Positions 6,771 through 8,397 of a DNA stretch of 8,397 nucleotides are shown in pieces. The notes under the pieces were generated by a model. That model saw only the letters and a program-made list of their open reading frames with translations, did not search any database and had not been told where the DNA came from. Positions within the stretch are counted from its first letter, which is position 1; every line of letters begins with the position of its first letter. Position numbers and translations under genes: made by a program. The DNA comes from Pedobacter sp. UBA1654 (lineage in GTDB: Bacteria; Bacteroidota; Bacteroidia; Sphingobacteriales; Sphingobacteriaceae): NCBI GenBank assembly GCA_002320935.1, contig DCLG01000009.1:20161-28557 (forward strand), read 5' to 3'.

Positions 6771-6794
6771 TAGATACTAGTTAGTATGTTTTTT
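6770..6794 (-). promoter_or_regulatory. Predicted TetR autoregulatory operator
   Basis: The core at 6774-6787 is ATACTA-GT-TAGTAT, a perfect 6-bp inverted repeat with a 2-nt centre, which is the usual size and form of a TetR-family operator half-site pair. It begins 3 nt from the tetR start codon (the flank overlaps the last base of that codon) and lies just downstream of a strong -7 box at 6795-6802, so a bound dimer would cover the transcription start. A 24-nt near-copy is present at 6147-6170. Confidence 0.7.
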
Positions 6795-6802
6795 CAAAAG
6801 TA
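6795..6802 (-). promoter_or_regulatory. Candidate -7 box of the tetR promoter
   Basis: On the minus strand this reads TACTTTTG, an exact TAnnTTTG match. The transcript would start near 6788, directly at the edge of the predicted operator, leaving a leader of less than 20 nt. The -33 TTG element is not clear at the expected distance (only T-rich sequence is there). Confidence 0.4.
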
Positions 6803-6917
6803 TCAAATTATCGATTGAAAGGTGCTGAGGATTGTCAGAGTCATGTCAGATGTGGAATTTTGCATTTTGCATTTCTCTGGTCGGCGTTCAAACAGAAAAT
6901 ACTTGTTCATTTTTCGG

Positions 6918-6948
6918 TTGTGCCTTAATGTGGTAGCCTATTCCTTTG
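6918..6948 (+). promoter_or_regulatory. Candidate promoter for ada
   Basis: TTG at 6918-6920 is followed after 20 nt by TTCCTTTG at 6941-6948, one mismatch from TAnnTTTG. It would start transcription near 6955, about 36 nt before the ada ATG. A second TTTG-ending box (TATAATTTG, 6976-6984) is too close to the ATG. The rest of the 220-nt tetR-ada gap holds the tetR promoter/operator and short direct repeats at 6833-6871. I could not place a convincing Ada binding site. Confidence 0.28.
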
Positions 6949-6990
6949 TACAAGCGAAACAATTGAAAGCTTTAGTATAATTTGTACCAG

Positions 6991-8049
6991 ATGGATTTGG
7001 CATTAGATGATATTTACTACAAAGCCCTTCTCGAAAAGGATAGTAGTTACGAAGGGAGCTTTATCGTGGGTGTAAAGACGACCGGTATTCTCTGTCGGCC
7101 AACTTGTACTGCAAGGAAGCCAAAACGGGAGAACGTAGAATTTTTCGCGACCACCAAAGAGGCGATTTTAAAAGGTTACCGTCCTTGTAAAATATGCCGG
7201 CCTTTGGAAAAACTGGGCGAAACGCCGACAGCCATTCAAAACATTTTGGACGCCTTAAATGCGGATCCTTCCCTGAAGTTTAAGGACTGGGATCTGCGTA
7301 AGCAGGGCATTGATCCGGCCATGATGCGCAGATGGTTTTTGAAACATCATGGAATTACCTTCCAGGCATACCAACGGATCTACCGGATCAATTCTGCTTT
7401 TAAGCGGATAAAAGACGGTGAGAAAGTTACGCGTACCGCTTTCGATGCCGGGTTTGAGTCTTTGAGCGGATTCGGTAATTCATTCAAATCAATATTCGGC
7501 GTTTCTCCAAAACTGAGCAGGCAACAGTCAATCATTGATCTTTGTCGCCTGGAAACGCCACTTGGGACCATGTTCGCCTGTGCGAATGAAAAGGGAATTT
7601 GCTTGCTTGAGTTTACAGACCGGAAAATGCTGGAAACGGAGTTCAAGACGCTTGCTAAACTTCTTAATGCACATATTTTACCGGGTAACAATCCACATTT
7701 TCCATTGCTGAAGCAGCAGTTGGAAGAATACTTCGCAGGCGAACGGGAAACGTTTACTGTTCCCGTGTTTAGCCCTGGCACTCATTTTCAACAGGAAGTT
7801 TGGGCTTGTCTGCGTAACATTCCTTACGGAGAGACAAGATCTTATGTGCAGCAGGCTGCCGCCATTGGTAATGTTGCTGCAGTTAGGGCAGTGGCGAATG
7901 CAAATGGCATGAACAGGTTGTGTATTCTGATCCCTTGCCACCGGGTTATTGGTGCAGATGGAAGTTTAACTGGCTTTGGCGGCGGGTTGTGGAGAAAGCG
8001 TTGGTTACTGGACCTGGAAAGCAGAAAAACAAGGCCGGTCTTGTTTTAG
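6991..8049 (+). CDS. ada: Ada: DNA alkylation repair methyltransferase and transcriptional activator
   Basis: This is a full-length bifunctional Ada of 352 residues (E. coli Ada is 354). The N-terminal zinc domain has Cys35, Cys39, Cys66 and Cys69 (ILCRPTCTARKP and YRPCKICRP). One of these, the equivalent of E. coli Cys38, takes methyl groups from DNA phosphotriesters and turns the protein into an activator. An AraC-type DNA-binding segment follows at about 80-178, ending in AGFESLSGFGNSFKSIFGVSP. The C-terminal suicide methyltransferase domain (about 180-352) removes methyl from O6-methylguanine or O4-methylthymine at Cys316 in the PCHRVIG motif. All reactive residues are intact. The ATG at 6991 was chosen over a TTG at 6982 that adds three residues. 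No alkB or alkA gene follows: a strong terminator and a convergent tRNA do, so ada stands alone here. It probably induces itself after methylation, as in enterobacteria, though no Ada box could be identified. Confidence 0.95.
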   Translation: MDLALDDIYYKALLEKDSSYEGSFIVGVKTTGILCRPTCTARKPKRENVEFFATTKEAILKGYRPCKICRPLEKLGETPTAIQNILDALNADPSLKFKDWDLRKQGIDPAMMRRWFLKHHGITFQAYQRIYRINSAFKRIKDGEKVTRTAFDAGFESLSGFGNSFKSIFGVSPKLSRQQSIIDLCRLETPLGTMFACANEKGICLLEFTDRKMLETEFKTLAKLLNAHILPGNNPHFPLLKQQLEEYFAGERETFTVPVFSPGTHFQQEVWACLRNIPYGETRSYVQQAAAIGNVAAVRAVANANGMNRLCILIPCHRVIGADGSLTGFGGGLWRKRWLLDLESRKTRPVLF

Positions 8050-8072
8050 TAAGAAAATCAGGATTTACTTCA

Positions 8073-8116
8073 AATGTAAAAAGCCTTTTAGATTGCTCTA
8101 AAAGGCTTTTTACATT
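8073..8116. terminator. Bidirectional terminator between ada and the tRNA
   Basis: A perfect 20-bp inverted repeat (left arm 8073-8092, right arm 8097-8116) surrounds the 4-nt loop TTGC. The GC core is AAGCCTTTT/AAAAGGCTT, and five T lie within the distal arm on either strand, so it can stop the plus-strand ada transcript and the minus-strand tRNA transcript. It begins one base beyond the tRNA discriminator base. Confidence 0.8.
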
Positions 8117-8117
8117 G

Positions 8118-8191
8118 TGGGCCCAGCTGGGCTCGAACCAGCGACCAAAAGATTATGAGTCTTCTACTCTAACCAACTGAGCTATAGGCCC
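8118..8191 (-). tRNA. tRNA with CAU anticodon (Met by anticodon; probably Ile2)
   Basis: The 74-nt minus-strand sequence folds as a complete cloverleaf: acceptor stem GGGCCTA/TGGGCCC with discriminator A73, D-arm GCTC/GAGT, anticodon stem GAAGA/TCTTT with loop CTCATAA (anticodon CAU), variable loop TGGTC, and T-arm GCTGG-TTCGAGC-CCAGC. The 3' CCA is not encoded. CAU can belong to initiator Met, elongator Met or lysidine-modified Ile2. It starts with a G1-C72 pair, so it is not the usual initiator. Its C4-G69 and C5-G68 pairs, the TGGTC-GCTGG segment and the general pattern resemble E. coli tRNA-Ile2 (ileX) more than elongator Met, so Ile2 is my preferred reading, although annotation tools often call such genes tRNA-Met. 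Confidence 0.93.
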
Positions 8192-8195
8192 CCGT

Positions 8196-8223
8196 AAAAT
8201 CTATGTTGATTTTGCGAGTGCAA
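8196..8223 (-). promoter_or_regulatory. Candidate tRNA promoter
   Basis: On the minus strand TTG (8221-8223) is followed after 17 nt by TAGATTTT (8196-8203), one mismatch from TAnnTTTG. Transcription would start very close to the tRNA 5' end at 8191, which leaves almost no 5' leader and weakens the call. The remaining sequence up to the HAD start at 8261 is AT-rich with no other clear signal. Confidence 0.27.
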
Positions 8224-8260
8224 TGTTACATATTTACATTCAATTTTGAAAACAGTTTTT

Positions 8261-8397
8261 ATGCAAAACATTAAAAATATAATTTTTGACTACGGTAATG
8301 TGATCTTTGAGATCAACTTTAAAAAAGCGCAGCAAGCTCTACATCAGCTTGGTATCGACAATATCGATGAATTTTTTGCGCATAAGAGCCACAATAC
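8261..8397 (+). CDS. HAD-family phosphatase, N-terminal fragment (cut by window end)
   Basis: Only the first 45 codons are present. The protein opens MQNIKNIIFDYGNVIFEINF, in which the hydrophobic strand followed by FDYGNV is HAD motif I, with Asp10 as the nucleophile expected to form the phospho-aspartate. The DxGNV variant of motif I, rather than DxDGT, is typical of the YihX/GS1-like HAD phosphatases that act on sugar phosphates and similar small molecules. The following helix (KKAQQALHQLGIDNIDEFF) is the start of the cap region. Motifs II-IV are outside the window, so the activity cannot be confirmed. The gene is divergent from the tRNA, 69 nt away, and the ATG is the natural start because motif I must lie near the N-terminus. 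Confidence 0.85.
   Translation, partial: MQNIKNIIFDYGNVIFEINFKKAQQALHQLGIDNIDEFFAHKSHN

Noticed and set aside
6950..6975. AAGCGAAACAATT-like segment before ada, considered as an Ada box.
   Set aside because: The similarity to the E. coli Ada site is loose and such sites are poorly conserved outside Proteobacteria.
7380..7941. Two overlapping minus-strand ORFs within ada.
   Set aside because: They are opposite-frame shadows of a clearly conserved gene, with no recognisable domain or start signal.
7920..8180. 86-codon plus-strand ORF across the end of ada, the terminator and the tRNA.
   Set aside because: It reads through the antisense of the tRNA; the C-terminal LGSNQRPKDYESSTLTN-like string is a common false translation of tRNA antisense.
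1..8397. Mobile element, CRISPR, toxin-antitoxin or defence-island signatures.
   Set aside because: No transposase, nuclease, repeat array, paired small toxin/antitoxin genes or direct repeats at the tRNA that would mark an integrated element were seen.

Overview
The window looks like ordinary chromosomal DNA of a Bacteroidota bacterium, most likely from the Sphingobacteriaceae (Pedobacter/Mucilaginibacter-like); the genus is a guess. The reasons are the protein families (DUF6624 lipoprotein, DUF3817 membrane protein, multi-PAS soluble histidine kinase, Bacteroidota-style AraC regulator), start codons without clear Shine-Dalgarno sequences, and several promoter-like boxes of the Bacteroidota type (TTG, 17-23 nt, TAnnTTTG). 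I see no insertion sequence, CRISPR array, phage gene or integration scar.

Layout. At 1-70 there is the terminator of a gene off the left edge. At about 93-2042 (+) lies a soluble hybrid-free histidine kinase with three PAS domains. It converges on an AraC-type regulator at 2070-2801 (-). Divergent from that regulator is a DUF6624 lipoprotein (2859-3536, +), followed on the same strand by a SAM-dependent O-methyltransferase-like protein (3624-4205) and an exported alpha/beta hydrolase (4259-5326). The hydrolase converges, 7 nt apart, on a three-gene minus-strand group. Read 5' to 3', that group is a TetR regulator (6770-6183), a four-helix His-containing membrane protein (6137-5676) and a DUF3817 membrane protein (5663-5334). 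Divergent from tetR is a full-length Ada methyltransferase/activator (6991-8049, +). A 20-bp perfect hairpin separates ada from a convergent tRNA with anticodon CAU (8118-8191, -). The window ends in the first 45 codons of a HAD-family phosphatase (8261 onward, +).

How the parts fit. The best-supported regulatory unit is the tetR group. Almost the same 24-25 nt sequence, centred on the inverted repeat ATACTA-N2-TAGTAT, lies directly in front of tetR and again in front of the first membrane gene, and nowhere else that I noticed. This predicts a TetR protein that represses both itself and a two-gene membrane operon of unknown function. The TetR has a single cysteine in a GCP motif in the ligand-binding domain. 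The kinase, AraC protein, lipoprotein, methyltransferase and hydrolase show no clear shared pathway.

I did not find a convincing new multi-gene system. The items most worth following up are the TetR operator pair with its uncharacterised membrane genes, and the CAU tRNA, whose acceptor stem and T-arm fit tRNA-Ile2 (lysidine-modified) better than elongator tRNA-Met.
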